A DNA stretch of 64,000 nucleotides from Phlegmacium glaucopus (GCA_015039465.1 MU130302.1:139375-203374); one strand, 5' to 3'; shown: positions 43,228 to 55,262, numbered from the stretch's first letter. Notes: generated by a model not told the origin, from the letters alone. Numbers and translations are program-made.

Positions 43228-45742
43228 ACCGTAGGTTACCCATGCATCCTTTGTGGCAAGTACATCAAGTTGTCACAATCGACGGTGTACACCACATCGA
43301 TCACAATAACAACTTTGGCAATTGAGGTGCTGGCCGACTCTGGATCACCTTTTTTGGGTTAGCCCTTTGGATCACGATTTTCATTATCCTCATCCATGAT
43401 CTCTTTGCTTACATTGACGATGGATTCTCTTATGAGTTTGCTGATCAGACTACTTTCTATGCTCCATACGGCAAATTTTTACTGTTGAAGCAATCCCGCC
43501 TCTTGACTCTCTTTGATGACATAGGCATCCCTCATGAAGAGCAAAAACAAGTCTCGGGCTCACCATTAATGATCATCAGATTCAATGTCGATCCTAATGC
43601 CATGACCATCACTATGGCCACTGACGCTTGTTGTGACATTATCAAAGCTGTACGTGACTTTGCCAACCTGCGGCAATGCAGGTCCCTTAAAGATTTCCAG
43701 TGTCTCGCTGGTTGGGTAAACTGGGCACTCAATGTTTTCCCTCTCCTTTGACCTGGTCTATCCAGTGTCTACGAGAAGATGCATCGTGGTTCATCCCCTT
43801 TCTCAAAACTGTCCATCAATAACTCGATTTGTAATGAGCTTTGCTGGTTAGCAGATCATATGGACCGCTCTGATGGAGTTCATATCCTCGAGTCATGAGA
43901 ATGGACCAAGGCAGATGCAGACCAAACGTACCTTTGCGATGCCTGTCCAACAGGCATGGGTTACTGGTCTCTGAAAACCTGTGAGGGTTTCCAATGCGCC
44001 GTCTCTCCTTCATCTCGGAACGGTATATTCTTCTTTGAGGCGTTAACAGTCCTTTCTGCCTTAAGTCACGTTTGCGAATCAGTCTTTCCAAAACCCAAAC
44101 ACCTAGCCATCCTTACCAACAGCTCAAATACATTTGACATGTTCAACACCTTGCATGTGTTGCCGGCCTACAATCCCATTCTAATCACTGCAGTTGATCT
44201 TCTGATCAAGTCAAACATCCAGCTATGTGTCTTTCACATACCAACAAAGTAGCTGACGCCCTCTCACACCTTGATGAGAAGACTGCCCAATTCCTTCAAC
44301 CTCGTATGGTTGTATCCAACTTCCTACCCCCTCGATTTACGCTGGGGGACATACCATTATGAACAATGCAACTGCCTTGTCCAGGCCTTGCAAATGTGGT
44401 GCCTGGACACAGGAATGACTCCTGTGCAAACGTGCTGTAGCACTTGCGTGTGCAGTTGAACCTTCTTCGGCCTTGTCGTATTCTTCAGCATTGACATCCT
44501 ACCTCGACTTCTGCTCCATCCATTCCTTCCCTATTGAACCTACACCCGACACTCTGAGCTTCTTCACTGTTTATATGTCACATTACATCAAGCCTTGTTC
44601 TGTTAATTCTTACTTATCAGGAATTTGCAATCAACTCGAACCATTTTTCCCCAATGTCAGGACTCACAGACGACATTGGCTAGTTTCAAAGTCTCTTGAA
44701 GGTTGCCAGAAAATGTTCCCGACTCCTGTTAATCGGAAGAGACCTATCACTCGTTTTGAGCTCTCTTCTCTCTCACTCCATCTCTCAAATTCTCCAATTT
44801 ACGATGACAAGCTTTTCCTTGCAATTCTCCTCACCGGTTTCCATGGTTTGATGCAGTTAGGTGAACTTACTTGGCCAAACAAAAAGCATCTCCAAGATTA
44901 TTGCAAAGTGATTACTCGCAACACAGTTGTTGTCAACCCGAAATCTTATCAGTTTCTCTTACCCAGTCACAAGGCTGACCGATTCTTTGAAGGCAGTCTC
45001 ATCCTAATCCAAGCTACTCAAACTCATGACAACCCATGGTTACCATTTTCTTCTTACATCACTCGTCGTGACGAGATCTTCAAGTTCCATCCAGAGTTGT
45101 GGCTAAAAGCTGATGGCTCCATCCCGACTCGCGCCTGGTTCCTGCAACGCCTTTCTAAGGCATTTCCAGGCAACGTCGGTGGACACTCCCTACGCACTGG
45201 AGGAGCTACCACGCTCGCTGAAGCAGGACTCCCCTCCCATATCATTCAAGCTATATAGGGTTACCAAAGTTCAGTTCAGTTCAGTTCTTCACCTCCTCAG
45301 CCTGAACTGAACTGAACTGTTTGCATATGGTCCTGAACTGAACTGAACCATTTAAGAACTGGTTTGAACTGAACTGAACTGAAGAACCATTATAAAATCT
45401 GAAATTTTACCTTTTTCTGAAAATTTATTGTACAAAGACCTTCCTTAGCCCTTAGCCACTTGATTTCCACTCATATATGATCTCAGAACTCCTTTAGAAC
45501 ACAGAAAACCATTGTTTTATATTTATTTTCCTAAATAGGCAGTACTGATCTATGCTGACATAATAACATCACATACCAAGTCTGGCCATTACCTCCTTCC
45601 TTAGCCATTATTTCATGCTCAAAAGGACTGCCAAACCATTCCAATGTTCATAAATCACTGAAGGATAACTTTCCATACAATGTTAAGTCAAAATAAGACA
45701 ATTGCCTGGCCTTCTGGGACCTAACGGTTCAGCAGTTCAGTT

Positions 45743-46500
45743 TAGGGATGCCGAAGTTCAGTTCAGTTCAGTTCGGGACCCATTTTCTCAGAACCAGAAC
45801 CACTTAGGAAAACTAGAACCAGAACCAGAACCAGAACAGAACCAACAGAACTGGTTCTCTTGGTTCGGTTCTGGTTCAGAACCAGTTTGAACCATAAGAA
45901 CCAGTTAAAAATAGACTTTTGTTAGGATATCACCAATTAGACAAGAATTTTTCATTTTAAATTTTATTTTCTAAAATTACACCTTATTTATAAATATATC
46001 TTAAAAGTTGAGGCCAGAAGTTTGTAGTATTGGTGTTATAACCATGACATCACTAATAGCAAACATGAAAAGAAAAAATACTATTGTTATGGAACACTCA
46101 GTTTTCCATCCAATCAGTCCAACTCCTGACTTTCAGTCTTTCACATGAACACCCAGACCCAATGAGCTTCACACCCAAACCCAAACCTAATTCCAAAACT
46201 GTAAATTCCACCTCACCAACAAACTTAGTTCCCCTCTCATTTCTACTCTTCATTTTCATTTGGCCCCAACTTTCACCTGAACATGACCAGTTCAGCCCAA
46301 ACTCTAAATCATTTTTTATAAAAAATCTAAATTGGTTACCTCTTATTCCAGATAAATCAGTGAAAGGTAAAACTAATAATATTAATAATGAAATACAAAC
46401 CTGTCATTCTTCATTTATTCTGGTATTGTACCACTTATCATCTTATTATTTTCACATGACACTATTTGATTATTTATTTTCCATAACTCCATTATCTATT
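45743..46500. mobile_element. left part of a second MITE family (TAGGGATGCC ends), truncated
   Basis: Starts TAGGGATGCCGAAGTTCAG and matches 48874-49640 nearly base for base, then stops matching near 46500. Left flank gttcagtt resembles the flank gttcaact after the right end at 54408, which could be a diverged 8-bp duplication. Interior words AGAACC/GGTTCT are heavily repeated. Confidence 0.7.
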
Positions 46501-47605
46501 TTTACCTATGTATATGGTAAATACCAGAGTTGCACTGTAGTCTTACGTAAACTTTGCGAGACTTTACAAACATTCTCCCAGGACTGGGGTAAAGTCTGGC
46601 TCGTAAGACTTTAGTAGACTTTACGGGAGAGTTAAACTTTATTACACACTATCTCCATGCCGTAGGGCCGACTACTCTTAAACCTTGATAAATCTTATAG
46701 TTTGAGCATAGTTTAGAGATGCCCTTCAGTAGGTAATTATATGAGTATAACGTTCTTAGGTTAAATATCAACAGTGGATCGTCTCCTAGGTTTCTCCTTT
46801 CCTATTCCTAGGGACGATTTCACTCCCCCCTAAATTTATGATTATATCAAAAAAAAAAAAAAAAAAAAAAAAAGGTGGAAACTACCTAAAATTAGTAACA
46901 TGGGGCTAAAAATAGACAACCCCTATATTTTCAGGAACAATGTGTGCACATGGTGCCAGAACCAAAGTAAGGGTACCAGGAACCAGTATATCTATTTTTG
47001 GACATCATCGTAAATAGTCAGAAAATTGGATTCTTTCTTTCCCCCCTCATTTTCAACCTAGTACGGCTCACTGTCTTAGACATTGAGCAAGAACACTTGT
47101 CTTTAAGATTTGGGTATTGAATACAGATCAGTTTCTCAGAGCGTTGGACTTGTTATAACAATTGTTGAATTGTTGTAAAAGTTGTGATTGTGTTAAAGTC
47201 ATAGCAGAAGTTTGAAACTTCTAGTGTATGCAATTGCATTGAAGTCATAGCAGAAGCAAGGAGTCTTCTAGTGTATGCAAATTTGTTGAAGTTGTAACAA
47301 AGTCTTGGACTTTTGTGTACACAAGTTAAATCAATCAGTAAAGTCTTAGAAATTCTTTGACTGATTGTTGGTGCAAGCCATAAATGGCAAAACTACTTAA
47401 AAGTTTGATCATCCTTGAATTGATCCAAATTATTGTTGTTATTGTGTGTACTAGCTGAAGTGAAATTCAAAATCTTGGAAAGGTTATACTTTCTAGAAAA
47501 CCCAACTTGCATTATAAGATTGTATAAAGTATTGATTGATTTATTGTTTTGAGTAGAGATTTTATAATCTTGAAAATACACTTTTCCTCAACAAACTCTG
47601 TGCAG

Positions 47606-47824
47606 TTACATCACTGCAACTCCACCAACTATCATAAACAGTTTAGGCACTATAGCAGTACCCTCCACGTGCCTCCAAAGTCCCTTCGAGCCCATTGCCT
47701 TCTGTATTCTCAGTTCATGATCTGCCCAATTGCTTCCATCATCACAGAGCTTTGGTATTGCTAGATTCATTGAGTCAGAACTAGGGTTTAAAGATAGGCT
47801 AGACATCTTGTCTTTGGGGCCCAT
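47606..47824 (-). pseudogene. Ty1/copia gag N-terminal fragment
   Basis: Minus strand MSSLSLNPSSDSMNL, KLCDDGSNWADHELRIQKA and GLWRHVEGTAIVP resemble the start of basidiomycete copia gag proteins (LxDDGSNW, then GLWRHVEGT). Only about 70 codons remain, and no protease, integrase or RT follows. Confidence 0.6.
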
Positions 47825-47885
47825 AACCTGTTGGAATATTTTGCAGCTAGAACAGATGAAATGTAACTAGGTAATTGTTAGATGT

Positions 47886-48458
47886 TGTTAAGCTCAAGGA
47901 CTCTATTCCAGAGTATCGGATGGAGTTTTATCAGAATGGAACCATGGAACAGATAAGGACTTCAGCCTCAGTGTATATGCTGTGCTACCCTAACCTTCGT
48001 GTCCTAATTTTGGAGTAGGAACAGAACGGAGTGGAACCAGAAGTCGCAGGGACTTAGAGGATGAACAAGAGGAGGAAACTAAGTTGATATTCAAAACTGA
48101 GGAATACATACAAGCTTTGAGTACTTAAATAATAAAAGGAATAGCAACCGAAATAAAAAAGATAAATATAAAGTGCTGCATTCTGCTCCCAGAAAGTCCT
48201 GCATTCCTGGGTGAATAATCCATAGCAGGTGTGCTGACTGATAGTGGGAAAGTGATGACAAAGAAATAGTTGTTATGGTGAAGATGTGGTAATGGGTTTG
48301 GAGTAACGTCGGAAGAGCTGGAATGATACAGAGAAGTCTCGGAGTGGGACAAAGGAAGAGTAGATCCGGATACAAGGGAAAGTACTGGAACAGAGTACGG
48401 ACTACCGGAGACAACTCCAATGGAGCTGGACTGGAGTAATGTATAATGGAATGTAACA
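47886..48458. mobile_element. solo LTR, family 1, first copy
   Basis: 573 bp, begins TGTTAAG and ends TGTAACA, flanked by the 5-bp duplication gatgt. Clearly homologous to 52711-53289 (shared words gctgtgctaccc, ccttcgtgtcctaat). Confidence 0.9.
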
Positions 48459-50077
48459 GATGTAGTATTAAATGAATAAACAAATGAAACTCACCTCTCA
48501 ACTTTTTGGATAAAAGTTGAGACTTGTAATAAACAAAAACTCTGTGACTAAACAAATGTGATTATGTAATACAAGAAATAACTCAAACAATGGATAAAAG
48601 AAATGATAAGATAAAACATACTCAAATAACAATCATTGGAATGACACTTGTACAATTTCAACACAGGTAATGGTTGGTGTTGAGATACCCCAGGGTCAAC
48701 CCAGGGTTACCCATGACAATCCCTAGCAATAATCTGTGGCTCAGCTGGCTTGAGCTTTGGTCCAGCTGATGCAATGCCAAGTAGAGCCAGCTTCCCAATT
48801 GGCAGCTTGGCTCAGATTAAACTCAGCTTAGCTCCATGGCTCAGCTGAGCTGAGCTGAGCTTGTTGATGTTTGTAGGGATGCCGAAGTTCAGTTCGGTTC
48901 AGTTCGGGACCCATTTTCTCAGAACCAGAACCAGAACCACTTAGGAAAACCAGAACCAGAACCAGAACCAGAACCAAACCAACAGAACCGGTTCTCTTGG
49001 TTCAGTTCTGGTTCAGAACCAGTTCAAACCATAAGAACCAGTTAAAAATAGACTTTTGTTAGGATATCACCAATTAGACAAGAATTTTTCATTTTAAGTT
49101 TTATTTTCTAAAATTACACCTTATTTATAAATATATCTTAAAAGTTGAGGCCAGAAGTTTGTAGTATTGGTGTTATAACCATGACATCACTAATAGCAAA
49201 CATGAAAAGAAAAAATACTATTGTTAGGTAACACTCAGTTTTCCACCCAATCAGTCCAACTCCTGACTTTCAGTCTTTCACATGAACACCCAGACCCAAT
49301 GAGCTTCACACCCAAGCCCAAACCTAATTCCAAAACTGTAAATTCCACCTCACCAACAAACTTAGTTCCCCTCTCATTTCTACTCTTCATTTTCATTTGG
49401 CCCCAACTTTCACCTGAGTACCTGAACATGACCAGTTCAGCCCAAACTCTAAATCATTTTTTATAAAAGGTCTAAATTGGTTACCTCTTATTCCAGATAA
49501 ATCAGTGAAAGGTAAAACTAATAATATTAATAATGAAATACAAACTTGTCATTTTTCATTTATTCTGGTATTGTACCACTTATCATTTTGTTATTTTCAC
49601 ATGACACTATTTGATTATTTATTTTCCATAACTCCATTATCTTTATATTAGTATTTAAATCCCCCCTCACTTTAGCAGGGATCCTTATCCTTTCCTCTTT
49701 GGATCCTCTGCTAGGTGACAACTATAAATTGGATTCTTGCAATATGAGTATATTAATGGATGACTTCCCGTAGAGATTTGATACGAGTTTGATATTCTAA
49801 ATAGTTCCAAATTCTCATCAGCCGGGATGCCGTACCTCTATCACACATTATTTCAAATTGAGAGGGCATTTCAGATGATTTCAGAATGCTCGGTCTGAAA
49901 TGGGGTCAGGACCCTCTTACAAACATTTCAGAGCGTTTCAAATGCATTCTGATGTCACGTTGAGACCATAAATGGTATATGTATCCATTTTTAGTTGTTG
50001 TGAGTCGCCTCTTTCCGAGCTGTGTGGTTTTTGACCAGTCCTCTTGCCACTTGTGTGTATTATCCACTTTGCTGTTC

Positions 50078-51827
50078 ATGGACCCATTCATGCGATACAA
50101 CCCTGATAATAATCAGGGTCGTGAACCTTCAACACCTGATAATCGACTCCCTCCATTGCGTTTACCAGAGAATATGGCTGATACCCCTCATCACACTGGA
50201 TTCAATCTTCCTGATGTTCCGAAACAAATGTACTACCCTAACGAGGTAAGACTTCCATGCATCATCTAATCTGCCTACTAATAATTGGATAACATATTGA
50301 CAGCATAACAATGCAGGGTTGGTGGAAAATTACCCAATACAGCAGTACACACCCCAGTTCTCAGGCAACCCTGCTCCTGGACATGCGATCTCAGGCCCAC
50401 TAAGCTGGGTATTACCACCAAAACACCATCGCACTCAAATCATGACTCAGCCTAAGCCCTTTCCTCCACCAAATGAAGGCAGCACAGCCGGTTTTGATCA
50501 CTTGAAATATATTCCTAGAAGCCCAGCTCGAGAATTTTCACCAGACTGGCCTGAACCACTGCCTGAAGAATCTGATGGCGAACTTCCCATGCCTGGCGAG
50601 TCAATTATGTCTCAGGCTGTGCAGCCGAAGAAGTATCAGAGGAAAGCTACCAGAAGTGACGTGACAGTAGACCCAACTGGTAAAGATAAGCCCGAGAAAA
50701 AAGAGAAGCCCACCAAAAAAACAAAGCCCAGCAAACCAACCAAAGCAGACAAGCGAGGAGGAAGAGTTGAGGGAGCACGGAACTTCAGTATCCCTGATCA
50801 GGTTGTACTCGTAAAAATTGTTGGCTTGAGATGTCCTATTGGTCAAAATGGATGGGAAGCTGTTACGAAGGAATACAATGAGTATGCAAAGAACAATGGA
50901 TCAATGGAAAGAGATAGAGTATCTATTAAACATAAGTTTGACCTGGTGCATGATTTTTTTATTTTTTATTTAAGAATGGGTCACTAACGGATTTTTTAGA
51001 TTGTAAAGACAGCTACCGAGAAACCGACAGGAGAAGGAGAACGCCTTCAGCTTTACCAAGATGCTCTTCAGGCTGACAATGATATTACAGCACGCTCTGC
51101 TGCAATTACCCTGAATGACGACAACCAAGAAAATCACAGCACCATCAGCCTTACCGACAACTCATCCTCTGATTCAGAGGCGGAATCCAAACCGAAGGTC
51201 AAAAAGGAGAAAAAAACTGTGGCCAAGAGTGGAAAGACAGACAAGTCTCTTGTTACTGTAAAAAGCTACAAAGTCACTAATCCGCTTGAAGTCAAGTCTC
51301 GTTGTACCAATCCTGCAGCCTCCCAAGCAAACGATGCCATCAGCTCAATTGGATCTTTTTTCAAGCCTGAATCCATGCGTGAATGAGACGAGAGCCGAAC
51401 TATCTTAGCCATGCAACAATCCCAGCTGCATGCAACTCAAACCAAAATTCGTGAACTATGTGCCCAATATTCCTCTTTACAGGAAAGGTTCTTCATGGAA
51501 GGTCGCCATGCAGATGCTGAAGCACGTCATGCAGATGCAGCAGAAGGTGAAATCAGGATGTTGAAGACTGTATATAAGATGTCAGGTTCTCACCATCGTC
51601 GCCGCCGCCGCCGTGATTCCTCCTCTGATTGTGACATAGGCTATTCCAAGAAGTGTCCATCCCACCAATACAACTCATCTCAATCTCAATCATATTCCTC
51701 ACCTGCTCTTCACCAAGCCAGCTCTTCAAAACATACCCCATACGATGATGAAGGGATGCTTGTGAGGATGACACCCAAGAAGAATAAATATGGCCAGGTG
51801 GCCTCCGTTGAAGTAACACCTGCTTAA
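50078..51827 (+). pseudogene. Harbinger Myb/SANT-like DNA-binding protein gene
   Basis: Exons from 50078 to 50245, from 50304 to about 50946 and from about 51000 to 51827. Features in order: Pro-rich N-terminus, Lys-rich linker (KPEKKEKPTKKTKPSKPTK), and a trihelix-like segment (FSIPDQVVLVKIVG, GQNGWEAVTKEYNEYAK). A C-terminal coiled coil (LHATQTKIRELCAQYSSLQE) with a GRHADAEARHADAAEG repeat follows, then an Arg run and Ser-rich tail. One in-frame TGA at about 51384 breaks the third exon. In Harbinger elements this protein carries the transposase to the ends and into the nucleus. Confidence 0.75.
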
Positions 51828-51866
51828 AGTCTTGAGACATAGGTCCTAGGAATACAAAATAAATAT

Positions 51867-53847
51867 TTATTGGTCTTCAACTACTAAATGAAAGCGAGAA
51901 ACGCGATCCCTCCTCCGAATGTCCCCAAACATCATATCCCCAAGGTCAAGCCACAACTGTTCATCCTCTGCAGCCTTCCATATCGGCATATATACAGTTC
52001 GTATCTGGTTGATTCCTACACATCGAGTACATACATTGGCAAGTCTAATGATTATCTCCAGTAGCTGTTGCCTACGTTTTGGTGAGCTGATTTTGAGTGG
52101 GACTCGCAGACGGCCAAATGAGCCCTGAATCATCCGCATACCCCATTCAGCTGTTTGTCAATATGAGAGGAGTTGGTGGTTGACAGCCAATGTTAGCTGT
52201 TGCGCAGCATATTTTGCTGGGATCCGCTCACCTCCCTTGATTGAGGCACGTATCTTGCCTTTGATTGATGCTGTCCCACGAGGAAATGCTGTATCTGCGA
52301 CGAGAAAGTGTCCATCTGGTACATGAGAGTGGAGTTGTTCGAATATAGGGCGTGCGATGTGTGCATCATGCCAGCTGCCTGGAGCATTGATGACAGCACT
52401 GATAATGACACCTAACAGTCAAATGAATTAGCCTGGGACAAAAAAGAGAAAAAAACAGTGAAAGAAATACCTTCTGGAGAAAATACAAGGACATTATTGA
52501 TGCAATGTGCCGTTTTCCAGCCATTGTAGGTCGCGTTTTCGATTTCGGGGTCATCTGATTCCTGGGCAAGTAAGGAAAGCCCATCTATAGAACCAAAAGC
52601 ACCTTCTAAAAGAGGATGTCGCATGCAGATGAGGTCGGAAAAGTGTTGAAACTCTTGAGCAGTATGGGGCATTGAGATAGATCCTTCTTCAAGTGAATGA
52701 AGGGTATTATTGTTAAGTTCGAGAACTCTGTTCCGGAGTAACGGACGGAGTAACGGACGGGGTCACGGAACGGAGTCACGGAAAGGATAGGACTTAGCCT
52801 CAGCTTATGTGCTGTGCTACCCAGAACCTTCGTGTCCTAATTTCGGAGTAAGACGGAGCGGAGCGGAACCGGAAGTTGCAAAGAACTTAGAGGAAGACCA
52901 AGAGTGGGAAACTAAGTCGATATTCGAACTGAGGAAAACATACAAGTTTCGAGTACTTAAATATAAAAGGAATAGCATCCGAAATATAAAATATAAATAT
53001 AAATGCTGCGTTCTGCTCCCGGAAGGTCCTGCATTCTTGGGGTGAATAATCCATAGCTGGTGTGCTGACTGATGGTGGGAAAGTGATGACAAAGAAATAG
53101 TGGTTGTGACGAAGATGTGGAAATGAGTTTGGAGTAACATCGGAAGAGCCGGAATGATACAGAGAAGTCTTGGAGTTGGACATAGAAGGAGTAAATCCGG
53201 AGGCAAGGGAAAGTACTGGAACGGAGTACGGACTACCGGAGACAACTCCGACGGAGTCGGACCGGAGTAACGTATGACGGAATGTAACAATTATAAAGGA
53301 TATCTTCAGTGAACTCCAGGTATCTGAAAATAATGGTTATGAACAGTGAGGATCTCGGAACAAAAAAAAAAGTAAATCTGAACCTTGAAAGAACAGTTGG
53401 GGTCAGTGCAAAGACCTGCTGAAGAGTGACTTCAAGCATAGCAGATCCTAGGTAGTGCAGGATAAGGCCCAGGCCACCTGCAGCATCCAGTGATCGTCTA
53501 TAGCCTCGTGGGTCACCACTACAGCTCACATTGTTGCGTGGGATTGGCGTACTCTCCCACCACTCTTCAAATCCTCCAGGGCCTTCTAAAATCCTATAAA
53601 AGGTCGCAATGTCGAGGCCCATTGTAGTAATGAACGCGCGGTCTTCTTGGCTGGCCCAGAGTATCTGCCATGGTGTCCCAATGCGTGGATTTGGTAATAA
53701 TTCTCGTCGTGTGAGGTAAAGTCAATGAGGCCGGCGGCGCTTGATTCGTGCATTCTGAGCTGCCAAGATACACTCCAAGGTGAGAGTAAGCACCGCGGCA
53801 GCAGCAGCCTCCTCTTCTTCATAGCAGAGGTCGCTAAGCGTCGTCAT
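51867..53847 (-). pseudogene. Harbinger DDE transposase gene, broken
   Basis: The minus strand starts MTTLSDLCYEEEEA at 53847, then an in-frame TGA, then TPWQILWASQEDRAFITTMG, then PRGYRRSLDAAGGLGLILHY. A solo LTR (52711-53289) interrupts. After it: FSDLICMRHPLLEGAFGSID (first Asp), VFSPEG then VADTAFPRG (second Asp) after an intron, and AEWGMRMIQGSFGRLRV (Glu) to a stop at 51867. A stop also lies just before AEWGM. The D, D and E catalytic positions are still readable. It would cut and join the TIR ends; inactive here. Confidence 0.85.
52711..53289. mobile_element. solo LTR, family 1, second copy
   Basis: 579 bp, TGTTAAG...TGTAACA, flanked by attat on both sides (52706-52710 and 53290-53294). 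Removing it restores a continuous transposase frame across LYNTLHSLEEGSI. It contains tandem ggagtaacggac words near the 5' end. Confidence 0.9.
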
Positions 53848-54738
53848 GGGTGAGCGCTAAGTGGCTGTCATGGTCTTTGATGACATCAACACAATCTGAT
53901 ATGAAAACAAATCTGGAATTTTCACGTCCACAGGATGCAGACTGGGTTTCAAATGATTCTAAATCTAAGCTATCTAATTTAAGTTGGAATTTGATACCAG
54001 TTTGAAATTTCAGATTCCTACGGGAAGTCATCCAATAATATGGTAAACCTGAAGTTATAAAGTAAATGAGACATGTTATTGATTATGTACTATGCCGGAC
54101 CAAAGAATGATGTACTTCTGATTGGAAATATATAGTGTTGGTGACTTGGATAAATATTTTCATTATAGATATAGGTAATGTGTCATTTAACATGCAAATA
54201 AGTAGATATCTTACTTAAGTATTTGCCTTGGGATAAAGTGGTTCAGAACCGGTTCAGAACTGGTTCTCAGATTTCTGGCCAATCCAGAACCAGAACCAGA
54301 ACCAGATGGCTGGGGGTGAACCAGAACCAGAACCGAACCAGAACTGCGGTCCGGTTCAGCTGGTTCTGGTTCTCTGGACTGGTTCAGAACCGAACTTTGG
54401 CATCCCTAGTTCAACTTCAGTTCAGTTCAAACTGCATGAACCATAAATCTCTAGGTGCCTGAACCTGAACTGAACTTTGGTAACCCTAAAGCTATAGGTC
54501 GTTGGTCGTTGGAAGCTTTTCAAATCTATATTCGGCGCCACCCTGTTCTTCTCGCTTCGTTGTTGTACTCCGCTGGCACCCATTGACTTGCGCTCACCAT
54601 CATCCCTCTCGGACCTCACCTTATTTTCTTTTCATTTCCTTTTTCCAGTCTTTTTCTTACTTTTCCTTACTCCTCTTCTTTTCTTTACTTCTCTTCTTTT
54701 CTTTATCCCACCCTTCCCTCCCACTTGCTAGCCTCTTA

Positions 54739-54833
54739 GCCGTTGCGCGCAATTCCATCACAAGGGGTGCCTCTGGTTTCAGGGCACTCCTTTTTCCAGC
54801 TAACACAAGGCCTTCATGCGAGCGAGTGATTAG
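54739..54833 (+). repeat. Ngaro repeat B1
   Basis: 95 bp, matches B2 at 55263-55357 with about two or three differences. It lies directly before A2. Confidence 0.9.
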
Positions 54834-54835
54834 TC

Positions 54836-55110
54836 GATGTTTAAACTCAGTTTACTCTAGGCTAGTCACACTGCGAGGGCTTTCCAGCTGCTGAGCCACA
54901 CCCTTAGCTTTACATGTCTCACTCATCTTCATTATGACGTCTTTAGTCTCACATCTGCTTTATATAGCCTCACCTGGGCTCAGGAATGGCCTTGTTAGCT
55001 GCCGTTCTTGTGCTCTAGGTGAGCATGCTTTTCTATCTGCGTTGTGTATCCTGTTTAACTACTGCTCTTGTTGTGCTCTAGTTCCGTTTCGTCGCACTTT
55101 ATTTTGTTAA
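54836..55110 (+). repeat. Ngaro repeat A2
   Basis: 275 bp copy of A1 (39734-40008). Confidence 0.9.
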
Positions 55111-55262
55111 CCCGCCCTTCCTGCTCCCGTGGTAGCTTTCCTCGCGGAATTGCCTTTTTTTTCCTTAGGGTTTTTAGGCATTTTCAGAGGTTTTAATGCG
55201 CCACCCTGATTTCATCTTACTTCTTTTTCCCGCTATGTATTTCTATGTATTTTCGGCATTTC

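Larger units (their letters stand above)
41158..44459 (+). pseudogene. Ngaro reverse transcriptase/RNase H gene, interrupted
   Basis: The frame overlaps the end of gag and reads TTIPLWVVPKPHSDNLRLVV, SPNSFI and LFKTDVSQAYR (RT motifs) up to 41988, then is cut by a solo LTR. It resumes at 43233 with RLPMHPLWQVHQVV, FAYIDDGFS (the YxDD active site, intact) and VNWALNVFP. RNase H follows (CDACPTGMGYWS, FFFEALTVLSAL, ILTNSSNTFDMF). In-frame stops lie near 41653, 43323, 43749, 43898 and 44250. It encodes the polymerase that copies the element RNA; dead in this copy. Confidence 0.85.
46501..48873. other. assorted retroelement debris between two MITE copies
   Basis: Contains a 25-base poly-A tract (46849-46873), a copia-type gag start (47606-47824), a solo LTR (47886-48458) and, at 48600-48873, sequence rich in GCTCAGCTGAGC words that looks like the end of yet another short-motif MITE. 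No complete gene. Confidence 0.5.
49757..54036. mobile_element. PIF/Harbinger DNA transposon
   Basis: TIRs TGGATGACTTCCCGTAG (49757-49773) and its inverse (54019-54035), with taa next to both ends as the TWA-type target. It encodes two divergent-to-convergent genes typical of the superfamily: a Myb/SANT-like protein (plus strand) and a DDE transposase (minus strand). Both are damaged, and a solo LTR sits in the transposase. Confidence 0.88.
48874..54408. mobile_element. second MITE family copy, holding a Harbinger element
   Basis: Ends TAGGGATGCCGAAGTTCAG and, inverted at 54408, TAGGGATGCCAAAGTTCGG. Its own DNA is about 48874-49756 plus 54037-54408 (about 1.26 kb) with arrays of AGAACC motifs. 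Matching flanking duplications are not found on the left, so the boundary with the truncated copy at 45743 may have recombined. Confidence 0.7.
45256..54488. mobile_element. hAT-like MITE holding further nested elements
   Basis: Terminal inverted repeat TAGGGTTACCAAAGTTCAG at both ends and a perfect 8-bp duplication aagctata (45248-45255 and 54489-54496). Its own sequence is only about 45256-45742 plus 54409-54488; the rest is nested DNA. Subterminal arrays of AGTTC/GAACT motifs are present. Confidence 0.9.
44473..54586 (+). pseudogene. Ngaro tyrosine recombinase gene split by a 9.2-kb insertion
   Basis: Part one (44473-45255) is open for 261 codons: SFFTVYMSHYIKPCSVNSYL, FELSSLSLHLSNS, AILLTGFHGLMQLGELTWP (first catalytic Arg region replaced by QLGE) and HSLRTGGATTLAEAGLPSHI (the HxLRxG catalytic motif, intact). 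The last residues IQAI are cut by the hAT-like insertion with duplication aagctata. Part two resumes at 54497 in frame with GRWSLEAFQIYIRR, containing the Tyr nucleophile, to a stop at 54586. The recombinase integrates the cDNA in this class. The C-terminal end shows it was intact before the insertion. Confidence 0.88.

Noticed and set aside
49221..49466. 81-codon frame also present at 46084-46614
   Set aside because: Lies in the noncoding interior of a MITE family; present in both copies only because the DNA is duplicated.
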